A stretch of 47,521 nt of DNA. It comes from Methylophaga sp. Its GTDB lineage: Bacteria > Pseudomonadota > Gammaproteobacteria > Nitrosococcales > Methylophagaceae. Where the stretch lies: contig PAJP01000004.1 in NCBI GenBank assembly GCA_002706095.1, positions 1-47,521 of the forward strand, in the 5' to 3' direction. The notes beneath the pieces were generated by a model, which was not told the origin of the DNA, made no database searches, and saw nothing but the letters and a program-made list of their open reading frames with translations. This document shows positions 16,857 through 25,745 of this stretch, one piece after another (the first letter of the stretch is position 1; every line of letters begins with the position of its first letter). The translations under genes and the position numbers were made by a program.

Positions 16857-18494
16857 TCAAGGGCAGCTGATATTGCCATTGGTTTCAATTGAGCCGGTAA
16901 CGGTATAGTTACTATTATTGAAATAACATTCGACGTGGTTTGATGTATTACCTGCCCCCGAGAGGTTATTAACCGTCACACTGCTAGCGAAAAAGTATGT
17001 ACGCCACTTGCTCGCTGGGGATGTGCCTCCCATATTCAGCGTGTTGTTTGAAAAGTCGATATTGGCGTTATTACCGATAAAGGCTGTGGCATAGCCAATA
17101 CCGCCATTGGCGATAATGTTGATATTGTTATTGCGTACGGTGACATTACGGCTGTCTCTAATCGCTAAACCGCTGGCAGTAGCTTCACTAACCGTGGTGA
17201 ACGTGTTATTCAGAATGTTGACATTTTCTTTGCCATTAATTTCGACGATTCTGGCTGAATTTGAACTAGTTATTTTGGCATTCACACCGATAAGGCTGCT
17301 GTTATCTGCCATTTCGAAAAACCGTCTTCCGCCACCGAGGCCGCCATTACTGCCTGAGCCAGAGATACTGGCTGATGGCGTAGTAATGTTGACGCTTCTT
17401 CCAGATGGGGTTTTGACCCTGAGGTTTGCAGCTCCCAAAATCTGCTGGCCTGGCTGTACTATCGCTAGGGTGTTTACCCCGGTGTAATCACCGTTCAGGA
17501 TAATGGTAGCGTTGTCACCCGCGTTAGCAATGGCGGTACTGAAATTACTGGCATTAACATTGTCATCAAACAGCACAATGCGTTTGCCATCGGCGGTTTC
17601 GCGAATCACCTCGGGCGCACCGTAACTGCCTCCCTGGCTGACCACATCGACATCGCGGACAACAGGATCCGTCATCCGTTGTTCCATGGCTGTCAGTGCT
17701 CGACTTGATCTAGCTTTTGTGCCCCCCAATGGAATGCTGAGTCGCAACATGGCAAAACGCTGACTGCCACGGGGATCGTCACGCTGATATTCCAGCCCCA
17801 GCGATAAACGCGAACCTCTCGACAAAAAAGGCAAAGCATTGAATTTCATTTCCAGTCGAGCGCGCGGCCCCTGGATGGTCTCTGCTTTGCTGTCGGTAAA
17901 TCGGTAGCCACCAGCATAGACACGTAATTGCTTATCGTCTTCGGGAGTAAATACCGGAATACGCCAACCGATTTCAGCGTCGTAACCGCTCATGGAGCGT
18001 TCTTCACCGGCGCGGTAGGTGATAGCGGTGCCGGAAAAATCCGCAGTGCCTAAACTCTCTTCAAAGTAGCTGGTTTTCCCCACGGGAATATAGGCATTGG
18101 CACGTAAATCCCAGTCCATCGACAAGGCTTCGACACCTAAGGTCACTTGGTTGAAGAAATTGTCATAGGGGCTTTTACGACGGTCAAAATAACCATAGCC
18201 ACCGAGGTTCCAACCATTGTCCAGCATGTGGCGAAGACCCACACCGATGTTGCCTTCGTAACTGTCATCGTTATCCATACGGCCGCGCAGATTCGCAAAC
18301 AGCAGGCTGTCGTTGTTTTGCCAAAGCGGTATCAATAAATCTGCTTCACCCAGGCTACGTTCGTTACCCAGTTTGCCTTCGAAGTCGATACGTGGCTGCC
18401 ACTTGTCAGATGAGCGTGCTGTTTCAGCTTGAACCTCAGTGATAGTGACAAAGCTGGCGGCGAGCATGAGAGAAAGCAGTGTTTTGTTCATCAA
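16857..18494 (-). CDS. Inverse autotransporter (intimin/invasin-type beta barrel) with a right-handed beta-helix passenger
   Basis: 545 residues. Signal peptide to about residue 23 (VQA/ET). Residues about 30-285 form the inverse autotransporter beta domain: WQPRIDFEGKLGNERSLGEA, NIGVGLRHMLDNGWNLGGYG, YFDRRKSPYDNFFNQVTLGV, and RLSLGLEYQRDDP. The C-terminal part is not Ig-like: it is rich in N-x-N turns (VNILNNTFTT, VTVRNNNINIIANGG, NANIDFSNNTLNMGG), typical of parallel beta-helix repeats. It would anchor in the outer membrane and display the helix outside. A LuxR-type regulator is divergent 327 bases away. Confidence 0.85.
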   Translation of the reverse strand: MMNKTLLSLMLAASFVTITEVQAETARSSDKWQPRIDFEGKLGNERSLGEADLLIPLWQNNDSLLFANLRGRMDNDDSYEGNIGVGLRHMLDNGWNLGGYGYFDRRKSPYDNFFNQVTLGVEALSMDWDLRANAYIPVGKTSYFEESLGTADFSGTAITYRAGEERSMSGYDAEIGWRIPVFTPEDDKQLRVYAGGYRFTDSKAETIQGPRARLEMKFNALPFLSRGSRLSLGLEYQRDDPRGSQRFAMLRLSIPLGGTKARSSRALTAMEQRMTDPVVRDVDVVSQGGSYGAPEVIRETADGKRIVLFDDNVNASNFSTAIANAGDNATIILNGDYTGVNTLAIVQPGQQILGAANLRVKTPSGRSVNITTPSASISGSGSNGGLGGGRRFFEMADNSSLIGVNAKITSSNSARIVEINGKENVNILNNTFTTVSEATASGLAIRDSRNVTVRNNNINIIANGGIGYATAFIGNNANIDFSNNTLNMGGTSPASKWRTYFFASSVTVNNLSGAGNTSNHVECYFNNSNYTVTGSIETNGNISCP

Positions 18495-18821
18495 TGTTCC
18501 TTACTTCTAAGTTTTCATTTGTTACTGGCTGAACATGAACATTGAGAGTGTGGAGAGTTGCATCCATGCCTTTAGCCGTGCATTATCGATAAGTAATGCA
18601 GCATATTTTTGCTTTTTCGCCGAAAGTCCTCGCAGAATTTCGACAAATCAAAGATTTTCCAAAACAAAAAAGTTGTTATTCGGTTAGAACAAACGGTTTA
18701 ACAATTTGGGTGAAATGTGTTTGTTAAAGCGAAAATACAGATATGCATATTAGGAAAAGACACAACGCGGTGATAGTCACTGATTAGTGACACTTTTGAT
18801 AATTAAGTTATAGAAACACAC
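18495..18821. other. 327-bp divergent promoter region
   Basis: No gene seen between the inverse autotransporter (-) and the LuxR regulator (+). It carries the dyad at 18579-18600. Homopolymer-rich A/T sequence follows. I saw no clear -35/-10 pair. Confidence 0.5.
18579..18600. promoter_or_regulatory. Dyad in the divergent region, possible LuxR-type operator
   Basis: TGCATTA (18579-18585) and TAATGCA (18594-18600), perfect over 7 bp with an 8-base spacer. The 22-bp size suits a LuxR/GerE dimer. It lies 85-106 bases upstream of the autotransporter start. Confidence 0.4.
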
Positions 18822-19607
18822 ATGGAAGACGCTCAAAAACAAGCCATTCATCAGCTTTGGGATGACATGGCCGCTAGCAGTGCCTCTCGTTCATTGGAAA
18901 TGCTGGATACCACACTGCAAAGACTGGCCGATCTGGTTGATGCTCAGCAGGCCTACTGGATAGGCTCGTTAAGAATTGACGCTATTGCTGAAAATGACCC
19001 AGCCTCTGGCTGGCGAGCGCGCCACAATTATTATCTGCATCATACCGCCGAACGTGAAGCTGTTCGCAAAGAACATTATCGTAGGCTCGATAGTGGACTG
19101 GTTGATCCCAGTATTCTTGCTAACCTTAAGAATGCCGGCACATTCAGAATCAATATCAAACACGAGATGGTGCCACCGGAATGGTTTGAGTCGGAGATTT
19201 ATAAAAAATTATTTGTGCCTTTTGATATCCGTGATGTCATTTTCGTGGCGACGCCAATCAGCCCTGATGTGGAATCATGGATGATATTTGAACGCGGTGG
19301 TAAAGACTGGGTGAATTTTGGTGAAGCAGAACGCCAGTTATTGGATTATGCCGTGCGTCCGACAAAGTGGTTCCAAAAACAAGTCACATTGCATCATGGT
19401 ATTTATCTCGCCGAAGAAACACTGACTGCAGCCGAGCGTCGGGTGCTGAGTGGCCTACTCACTGAGAAAACAGAAGCCGAGATTGCCGATGAGTTGGGCC
19501 TAAGGCATAGTACGGTTCACACGTATTGCGTTCGTATTTGTCGTAAATTTGGTGTGCGTGGTCGTAATGGGCTTATTTCATTGTGGCTTGGCGAAACGCA
19601 AGAATAA
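18822..19607 (+). CDS. LuxR-family transcriptional regulator with N-terminal sensor domain
   Basis: 261 residues. The C-terminal GerE HTH (about 195-255) is clear: LTAAERRVLSGLLTEKTEAE followed by IADELGLRHSTVHTYCVRIC. The N-terminal 190 residues have a GAF/PAS-like alpha-beta arrangement (QQAYWIGSLRIDAI, DVIFVATPIS, ESWMIFERGG, WVNFGEAERQLLD). This is not the acyl-homoserine-lactone domain: the usual W, Y and D pattern is absent. It most likely controls the divergent autotransporter gene. Ligand unknown. Confidence 0.85.
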   Translation: MEDAQKQAIHQLWDDMAASSASRSLEMLDTTLQRLADLVDAQQAYWIGSLRIDAIAENDPASGWRARHNYYLHHTAEREAVRKEHYRRLDSGLVDPSILANLKNAGTFRINIKHEMVPPEWFESEIYKKLFVPFDIRDVIFVATPISPDVESWMIFERGGKDWVNFGEAERQLLDYAVRPTKWFQKQVTLHHGIYLAEETLTAAERRVLSGLLTEKTEAEIADELGLRHSTVHTYCVRICRKFGVRGRNGLISLWLGETQE

Positions 19608-19808
19608 ACTTTCTATCCAAGAGAAAAATCTGAACACTTTTCTTCAGTGTGTCATGTCACTGAAATCCGAGCTAGTCAGATATGATCAGAAATACAAACG
19701 TTCAGGCGTAGAGTACTACAGTCTAGTCTTATTCTAAGATCTGTTATACGCACGTCATGGCGAATCCATAATCCTATTTATTGCTATCTGACATCGTAAA
19801 ATACGTAC

Positions 19809-20822
19809 TTATCGCTCGAACACGGCTAAAGGGTGTGTCGTAATGATATGCATCATCACACGCTGACCTGGTTCTGCGATGTTTTCATGACTGCAACGAA
19901 TTTTCACCGTTGCTCCAGCATCGGTTTTGATTCCATATAGACGAGCACTGCCTTCATAACGACTCCAGATAATTTCGCCATTACCCCCTTCGTCGAGCGT
20001 TAATGAGAGATCGTCAGGTCTAAGTAATAAATCCACCTCACCTTGTGCATCATTGACGGGGGAGGCTGGTGCATTACCTAAAGCAGTGGCGACAATGTTA
20101 CTACCGGTATTAAGTGTGCCGGGTAGAAAGCTGGCATCACCGAGAAAACGAGCTACAAAGCGACTTTGTGGTTTGCTAAAGCAGTTTTCTGGTGTGTCGA
20201 TTTGTTGTAGTTTGCCATCTTTGAGGATGCCAATCCGATCACCTACAGACAGGGCCTCTTCCTGGTCATGGGTGACCCAAATGGCTGGTACGCCTGCTTC
20301 TTTGAGTGCCTGACGAATTTCCCAGCGTAAATCATCTTTTAGAGCCGCATCCAAATTAGACAGTGGTTCATCCAGCAAGACAAACGCGGGCTCATGTGCC
20401 AGCGTGCGAGCCAGAGCGACACGTTGTTTTTGACCGCCTGAGAGGTTTGCCGGTTTGGCATCACGCCAAGGCGTCAGGCCCAGCAATTCGATCCAGTGGT
20501 TGGCTTTAGCATTGTCTTTCAGTTTGAAGCTGACATTCTCTATGACGGTCAGGTGAGGAAACAAGGCGAAGTCTTGAAACACCATACCGACCTGACGTTT
20601 TTCCGGTGCGATGGTTTTAGTGGCAGTAACGGTGTGTGAGCCCAGCTTAATTGTGCCATCGGAAATAGGAATAAGCCCAGCTAATGCTTGAAGAATGGTC
20701 GTTTTACCGCATCCAGTGGGGCCAACCAGTGTTAACAGCTCAGCGTCTCCGAGTGTAAAGCTAATGTTATCCACCACTTTTTTCTGCCCGTAATGGACAG
20801 AAACATTCTGCACTTCAATCAT
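19809..20822 (-). CDS. fbpC: Ferric iron ABC transporter, ATP-binding protein
   Basis: About 337 residues from the ATG at 20822, whose ATGA overlaps the permease stop. Walker A GPTGCGKT starts near residue 34, signature LSGGQKQRVALARTLAHEPA and Walker B FVLLDEPLSNLDA follow, with H-loop IWVTHDQEEAL. The C-terminal part (about 245-335) holds a TOBE domain (LLLRPDDLSLTLDEGGNGEI). Powers import of ferric iron. It is the last gene of an operon of four, 24192 to 19809, and its partners overlap by 4 bases. Confidence 0.93.
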   Translation of the reverse strand: MIEVQNVSVHYGQKKVVDNISFTLGDAELLTLVGPTGCGKTTILQALAGLIPISDGTIKLGSHTVTATKTIAPEKRQVGMVFQDFALFPHLTVIENVSFKLKDNAKANHWIELLGLTPWRDAKPANLSGGQKQRVALARTLAHEPAFVLLDEPLSNLDAALKDDLRWEIRQALKEAGVPAIWVTHDQEEALSVGDRIGILKDGKLQQIDTPENCFSKPQSRFVARFLGDASFLPGTLNTGSNIVATALGNAPASPVNDAQGEVDLLLRPDDLSLTLDEGGNGEIIWSRYEGSARLYGIKTDAGATVKIRCSHENIAEPGQRVMMHIITTHPLAVFER

Positions 20823-22345
20823 GAGAGAGAGGGTTCCTCTTCGATGATATCCGTCTGGTTCCAACGCTCACCATAAAACATGATGGCCATAGCCAGAGCG
20901 GAAATCACTACTAATAACAATCCGGGAATGGCTGCCTGACCAAAATAACCGGCTTCATAAACGCGCCATAAATAGGTGGCCAGCGTTTCAAAGTCGAGCG
21001 GGCTCAGGATCAGCGTTGCCGGTAATTCTCGCATGACTTCAAGGAATACCAAAGCGGCACCGGCAACGATGCCACGAATACTCAGGGGTAACGTGATTCG
21101 GCGGAACGCCTCTTTTCGACTGGCTCCCAGCAGACGTGCCGCCTTTACCAGACTAGGATCAAGACGTTCAGAAGTCGAACGAATGGAGCCGACCGCGAGA
21201 GGCAAAAAGCGCATCACATAGGCTAACACCAATAAAGCCAGTGTCTGATAAAGAAAGGAAAGCTGTAAGCCGACATAGACTAGGGCGGTGCCCATAACAA
21301 TACCAGGCACACCAAAACCAAGGTAACTCACGCGTTCCATCAAGCGTCCAAATTTACCGCTGATGGCGGCCTGTGCTACAGGTAAAGCAAAGATGACGGT
21401 AGCGATGGCGGCGAAGAAAGCGGCATAGGCTGAGTTCCAGGCGTAAACCAGTTCAAAGTTACCGGCACCTTCACGCCATAACCAGATGCAAAACACAGCC
21501 AGCGGTAACAGGATAGATAAGGCAATTACAGGCAGAGAAGCCAGCAACATTGCGGATGTGCGAAGTTTACCCGGCCATAAGGTCAATGATTTACCCGGTC
21601 TTTCGTGTGTGCCTTTAACGCGCGACTCAAGAAACAGGATAAGACCCACAATCACCAGCAATTGCAGTGATAGCATCGCCGCTTGGCTGAGACCGAAGCT
21701 GTTGTATTCCACATAAATCATGCGAGTAAAGGTATCCAGCCCTAAAATGGCCGGCGTACCAAAGTCAGACAGGGCATACATAGCTGCCAGTAAAGCGCCA
21801 GCAGCAATACCATTGGTGATACGCGGTAAAACGACAGACCATAGACTACCGAGCAGCGACATACCTAACGTGCGTGCGGCATACACCAAACTGGCATCAA
21901 GACTAAGCAGAGAGGCACGCACAGTCAGCATGACAAAAGGGTAGGTGTAGAGTGCCATCACCACACTGGAACCAAACAAACCATCAAAGCTGGGTGTTGT
22001 GATACCTGTTAATTGTTCTATTTCGCCACCAGGCCCGAAAGCGGCATAAAGCGTGAAAGCCCCAATATAGCTGGGAATAGCTAATGGTGCGGCCAGTAAA
22101 ACCAGCCAGAACTTACCCCAGGGGAGTCTGACATACGCAGTGAGTAATGCCAGCGGAACACCAATTAAGACAGCACCTCCAGCGGTGAACACCATCAGGG
22201 CTAACGTATTGGTAAGAATCTCGAGATTACGAGCATCAAACAGCTGTGGGCTGTCGGACGCTAATGAGATCAGCACCACCACTGGCATCAGCGCTGTCAG
22301 GGCGATGATTAATGCCAGAGGGTAAGACGGAGACCATCGCTTCAT
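20819..22345 (-). CDS. fbpB: Ferric iron ABC transporter, permease (double-length)
   Basis: 508 residues, about 12 transmembrane helices. It is a duplicated permease, as in FbpB/SfuB. Each half carries an EAA-like loop: YAARTLGMSLLGSLWSVVLP (about 155-175) and KAARLLGASRKEAFRRITLP (about 395-415). Overlaps fbpA (22342-22345) and fbpC (20819-20822), which indicates translational coupling. Forms the channel for Fe3+ delivered by FbpA. Confidence 0.93.
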   Translation of the reverse strand: MKRWSPSYPLALIIALTALMPVVVLISLASDSPQLFDARNLEILTNTLALMVFTAGGAVLIGVPLALLTAYVRLPWGKFWLVLLAAPLAIPSYIGAFTLYAAFGPGGEIEQLTGITTPSFDGLFGSSVVMALYTYPFVMLTVRASLLSLDASLVYAARTLGMSLLGSLWSVVLPRITNGIAAGALLAAMYALSDFGTPAILGLDTFTRMIYVEYNSFGLSQAAMLSLQLLVIVGLILFLESRVKGTHERPGKSLTLWPGKLRTSAMLLASLPVIALSILLPLAVFCIWLWREGAGNFELVYAWNSAYAAFFAAIATVIFALPVAQAAISGKFGRLMERVSYLGFGVPGIVMGTALVYVGLQLSFLYQTLALLVLAYVMRFLPLAVGSIRSTSERLDPSLVKAARLLGASRKEAFRRITLPLSIRGIVAGAALVFLEVMRELPATLILSPLDFETLATYLWRVYEAGYFGQAAIPGLLLVVISALAMAIMFYGERWNQTDIIEEEPSLS

Positions 22346-23379
22346 AAAACGCCGACGTTTCGCATCAAGTCGATGGTCGGACGCAAGTCACCCAGACGGG
22401 TTAAATCAATTTGTGGCGGATTAATGCTATTTAATTTTGGTAATCCCTCGGGCGGATGGACGCCTGTCACAAGTGGAATTTCACAGGCTTCTTCAGCAAG
22501 GTAAGACTGCACTTCTTTAGTTAATAAATAACGAATGAAGTTAGTTGGCAATTCGCCTTCTTTGAGTGCCAGAATGCCAGAAGCATTAACCAGACAACCC
22601 GCATCGTTATTGGTGAAAGCCAGGTCGACATTGGCATCCGGCTTACCTGCTTTTAAACGCAGTGTGTAGTAATGATTAGCCAGGCCGATATCTACTTCAC
22701 CGCGTTCCACAGCCATCACTACACCGAGTTCACCTGCGAATTTTTTGGCTTTTTGGTTCATGGCTTTTAGCCAGTCAGCAGTCGCTTTATCACCCTCCAG
22801 AATTCGCATGCCGGTAATAAAAGACTGAAACGCCGCATACGCCGGGGCCCAGCCGACACTCAAGTCGGTATCGGGTAAAGCCATAATATCGTCTGGGATT
22901 TTATCGGCAGTTAATTTCTCGGTATTAAACGGAATGGTTCTGATACGACCGGTAATAGGCACCCAGTCAGGAAACTGGAATTCATCACGCAGTTGGCCTG
23001 TCAGATCGCTAGGCAGTGGCTGTGCAAGCTCGGCCGATGTGACCATACCCACCGCGCCAGAATCGACTGCCCAGAACAAGTCTGCCCGACGGACACCAGC
23101 CTTAGCTTCAGCGAGGATGGCATTGGTCAGAGAAGCCGTCGGTCCACGACGGATGCGTAACTTAAGATCAGGGTTACGCTTTTCAATGGCTTTGATGACA
23201 TTTTCATACAGTCCACCCTCACCGCGTCCAAGGTAGAGGGTTAACTCGCCTTCGAGTTTAGGTAAATCCTCAACCGACATCGCATTAGCAGGATCGGCGA
23301 GAACTTGTTTAATACTCAGTGGCAATGCACCGGCAGCGGCGAGCGCTGCCAGAGATTGTATGAATGTTCTACGTTGCAT
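22342..23379 (-). CDS. fbpA: Ferric iron ABC transporter, substrate-binding protein (Tat-exported)
   Basis: 345 residues. N-terminus MQRRTFIQSLAALAAAGALP has the twin-arginine pattern RRTFI, unusual for FbpA homologues, which mostly use Sec. The mature part is a periplasmic binding protein: LYLGRGEGGLYENVIKAIEK, LAEAKAGVRRADLFWAVDSG, IPFNTEKL, GDIG-like VDIGLANHYYTL. The tyrosine pair YY in the last segment fits the ferric-iron ligands used by FbpA. It starts right at the end of the upstream gene (23380) with no gap. Confidence 0.9.
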   Translation of the reverse strand: MQRRTFIQSLAALAAAGALPLSIKQVLADPANAMSVEDLPKLEGELTLYLGRGEGGLYENVIKAIEKRNPDLKLRIRRGPTASLTNAILAEAKAGVRRADLFWAVDSGAVGMVTSAELAQPLPSDLTGQLRDEFQFPDWVPITGRIRTIPFNTEKLTADKIPDDIMALPDTDLSVGWAPAYAAFQSFITGMRILEGDKATADWLKAMNQKAKKFAGELGVVMAVERGEVDIGLANHYYTLRLKAGKPDANVDLAFTNNDAGCLVNASGILALKEGELPTNFIRYLLTKEVQSYLAEEACEIPLVTGVHPPEGLPKLNSINPPQIDLTRLGDLRPTIDLMRNVGVL

Positions 23380-24192
23380 TTAGAAAACGTCCTTTCTCTC
23401 TTCCGCCGATTTTTCGAGTAAATCATGCGCTGTATCGATTTTGCCTTTCATCGTGTTCACAACTTCGCGAACTTCATCCAGGCTCTGGCCTTTCTGAATC
23501 GCTTGTGGCAGCACAACATTAAAATCTTTTTCCAGATCTTCTACCAGCCCGGCATCCAGTGAAATCAATTCACCTTCGACACCTTCAAACAGGTTCAGAT
23601 AGGTATCGTGCACAATGCTGACAGCTTCTTTATCTAGCTGCTCAGCATATTTGGCAACAACGCGATCCAGACGACCTTTGATAGCTTGAAGTGCTTCCAG
23701 AGAATTCGTTGGGTTGGCTTCAGTCGTGACGACTTTGTCAGTCAGGCCTTTGTCTTGGTATTGAGCCGCTAATTTTACTGCACCTAGGGCTTGCCATAAA
23801 GATTGTTCGAGGAAACGTTGTTGAATACGGATGTCTTCAATCGACTCTTGTTCTTCCAAGGCATCCTTCACACCGTATAAACCCTGCCAAATAGAAGCGT
23901 AAACAGGAACATAATTGGTTTCGATAGCTGAATGGAATTTCACCTCTTCCCAGTATTCAACGAGTAATTCAGGTTTGGCTTCTTCTACACCACCTTTCTG
24001 ATAGCGGCTAATCATTTCTTCGACTTTTGTATTCAGCCACTTCACTTCTTTTGAGTAATTATCGAGGTTGTCAGATAAATGATTGACGTGTTCACCGACT
24101 GGGCCGTTAGCGAAAGTAACAGGGGCTGTAAATAAGGCAGCAGCGCCTAACAACGCTATAAGATGTTGGCGTTTGAACCAATTAATCGTCAT
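23380..24192 (-). CDS. Periplasmic helical protein in the Fur-controlled iron operon
   Basis: 270 residues. Signal peptide (LIALLGAAALFTAPVTFA/NG). The mature part is nearly all amphipathic helix, with HVNHLSDNLDNYSKEVKWLN and EEVKFHSAIETNYVPVYASI; the second holds H, E and N in a spacing seen in iron-related four-helix proteins. It is the first gene of the operon, directly before fbpA with no intergenic base and 52 bases after a Fur box. I do not recognise a named family. A role as iron-binding or redox partner of FbpA is inferred from context only. Confidence 0.8.
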   Translation of the reverse strand: MTINWFKRQHLIALLGAAALFTAPVTFANGPVGEHVNHLSDNLDNYSKEVKWLNTKVEEMISRYQKGGVEEAKPELLVEYWEEVKFHSAIETNYVPVYASIWQGLYGVKDALEEQESIEDIRIQQRFLEQSLWQALGAVKLAAQYQDKGLTDKVVTTEANPTNSLEALQAIKGRLDRVVAKYAEQLDKEAVSIVHDTYLNLFEGVEGELISLDAGLVEDLEKDFNVVLPQAIQKGQSLDEVREVVNTMKGKIDTAHDLLEKSAEERKDVF

Positions 24193-24612
24193 CGTTTGTA
24201 TCTCCTGGAGTTGCGATGGGTTTTTGATTTAAGGTTATTTTTTGATAATGATACTTATTTCTATTACCAGGGTAAACTAACTATTGTCTGGATGTTAGCT
24301 CAAACGGTGTGAGTTTTTTGCAAACTTGGCATTGTGTTTACACCAGATTGCAGACTTCGACCTTATTTCTTGTGAGTTGTTTCATCTTGATTCAGATATG
24401 CAGGTTGGTCATACAAAACGATAGGAAGGTGAATTACCTGATGACTGAAAAAAGAATCCATCTTTGGTCGTTAAAGCAGTCGAAAAATACGCTTTTCGAT
24501 CGAGTCGTTCAGAGCGCCTTTTCATCAGCGTTGCTATTGACAGCCATGCTATAAATTTCTGAAGCAAGTAAACCCCAACACTTTTTAATGACTTCAGGAT
24601 GATTAAATTAAG
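24193..24612. other. 420-bp divergent intergenic region
   Basis: It contains the Fur box (24244-24262). An open frame from 24441 to 24554 (37 codons) and the longer 24309-24554 frame lack a recognisable protein character and are not called. Confidence 0.55.
24244..24262 (-). promoter_or_regulatory. Fur box upstream of the iron operon
   Basis: GATAATGATACTTATTTCT: the first ten bases match the 19-base Fur consensus GATAATGATAATCATTATC exactly and the rest partly. It lies 52-70 bases before the start of the 270-residue protein gene, where a Fur repressor would block the promoter. Confidence 0.75.
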
Positions 24613-25668
24613 ATGAGCAGCAAGAAACATAGATTTGATTTTCTCAGAAAATACATATGGCTTTTTAGTTTATTACTCAGCAGCACCGTTTTTGCACAAT
24701 CACCCTTTGAGCTTGCTGATGTGCTGACCGAGGCAGGGGAATCACATTCCTATATGGCCAAAGAAAAAGACTTGGAAGTGCCTGTTACCATCATTCATGG
24801 TACGGAGCCCGGTCCGGTTTTATTATTAACAGCGGGTATACATGGTGATGAGTTTCCCGCTATTTTGGCCTTGCAACGGTTACGCGAAGAAGTCGATGCA
24901 AAGCAGTTAAAGGGTACCTTGATTCTCGTGCACCTAGCCAATTTACCGGGCTTTCATGCTCGTCGTGTTGCTCTGCATCCAGCGGATAATAAAAACCTGA
25001 ATCGTGAATTTCCAGGTGATAAGAATGGCACGCCGACCGAACAGCTGGCTGAATTTTTCACCCGTGAATTCATCAGTAAGATGGACTTTCTTATCGATAT
25101 GCATTCCGGTAGCTGGAATCAGCAACTACTGCCACACGTTTATTCCCCCTTTGTAGATAGCGAAGAATTGGATGAGCTGACCTTTGAGTTTGCTAAAGCG
25201 ACAGGTATGCAACATATCGTGATGTATGGTGAACGACCACGTGATCCAGCGAATTCAATTTCTTATCCAAATACGGCGATGACGCGTGGTAAACCAGGAC
25301 TGACCACTGAAATTGGTCATCTGGGTCAAAGTGATGAAGCGTTTGTTGAAGCGACGCTGGAACTGTCACGTAACGCGCTCTATTTTCTGGATATGTTGCC
25401 GGGTGAGCCGACCCCGCATCCAGCCCCTGTGATTTATGACAAACTGAAATCAGTCGCCAGCCCTGTTGATGGTTTATTTACCCCCCGCGTTGACATTGGC
25501 AGTGTGGTAGAAAAAGGCACCATCGTCGGTGAGGTGAGAGATTATTTTGGCAATGTGCTTACTGAGTTAGCTTCTCCAATAAACGGCACCGTGATGATGA
25601 TTAACGAAACCCCACCTGTTAAAGCGGGTGAAAGCCCAGTGACAATTGGGATAGAGCAGGAAGTTTAA
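24613..25668 (+). CDS. Secreted succinylglutamate desuccinylase/aspartoacylase-family (M14) deacylase
   Basis: 351 residues with a signal peptide or anchor (residues about 14-28). Zinc ligands sit in LTAGIHGDEFPA (H and E) and DMHSGSWN (H), with NLNREFPGD carrying substrate-binding arginines and TEIGH the catalytic glutamate region. The C-terminal 100 residues form a beta-barrel (SVASPVDGLFTPRVDIGSVV). The family cleaves N-acyl amino acids; the substrate here is unknown. It is monocistronic, with a strong terminator 23 bases past the stop. Confidence 0.9.
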   Translation: MSSKKHRFDFLRKYIWLFSLLLSSTVFAQSPFELADVLTEAGESHSYMAKEKDLEVPVTIIHGTEPGPVLLLTAGIHGDEFPAILALQRLREEVDAKQLKGTLILVHLANLPGFHARRVALHPADNKNLNREFPGDKNGTPTEQLAEFFTREFISKMDFLIDMHSGSWNQQLLPHVYSPFVDSEELDELTFEFAKATGMQHIVMYGERPRDPANSISYPNTAMTRGKPGLTTEIGHLGQSDEAFVEATLELSRNALYFLDMLPGEPTPHPAPVIYDKLKSVASPVDGLFTPRVDIGSVVEKGTIVGEVRDYFGNVLTELASPINGTVMMINETPPVKAGESPVTIGIEQEV

Positions 25669-25690
25669 GTCAGCATTAAGCAGTCAAATA

Positions 25691-25734
25691 ACACCTCAGC
25701 CAATTAAAGGCCTGGCTGGGGTGTTTGTCATTTT
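25691..25734 (+). terminator. Intrinsic terminator between convergent genes
   Basis: A 12-bp stem (25691-25702 with 25713-25724, one T-G pair) with a 10-base loop is followed by a T-rich run (25721-25734). Confidence 0.8.
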
Positions 25735-25745
25735 GGTTGCTGTTA

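Noticed and set aside
16714-16908. 64-codon plus-strand frame after the M23 gene
   Set aside because: It overlaps the end of the autotransporter gene on the other strand and has unusual composition; taken as a shadow frame.
24309-24554. 81-codon frame upstream of the M14 deacylase
   Set aside because: It has no family resemblance or good ribosome binding site and overlaps the regulatory region; probably a chance frame.
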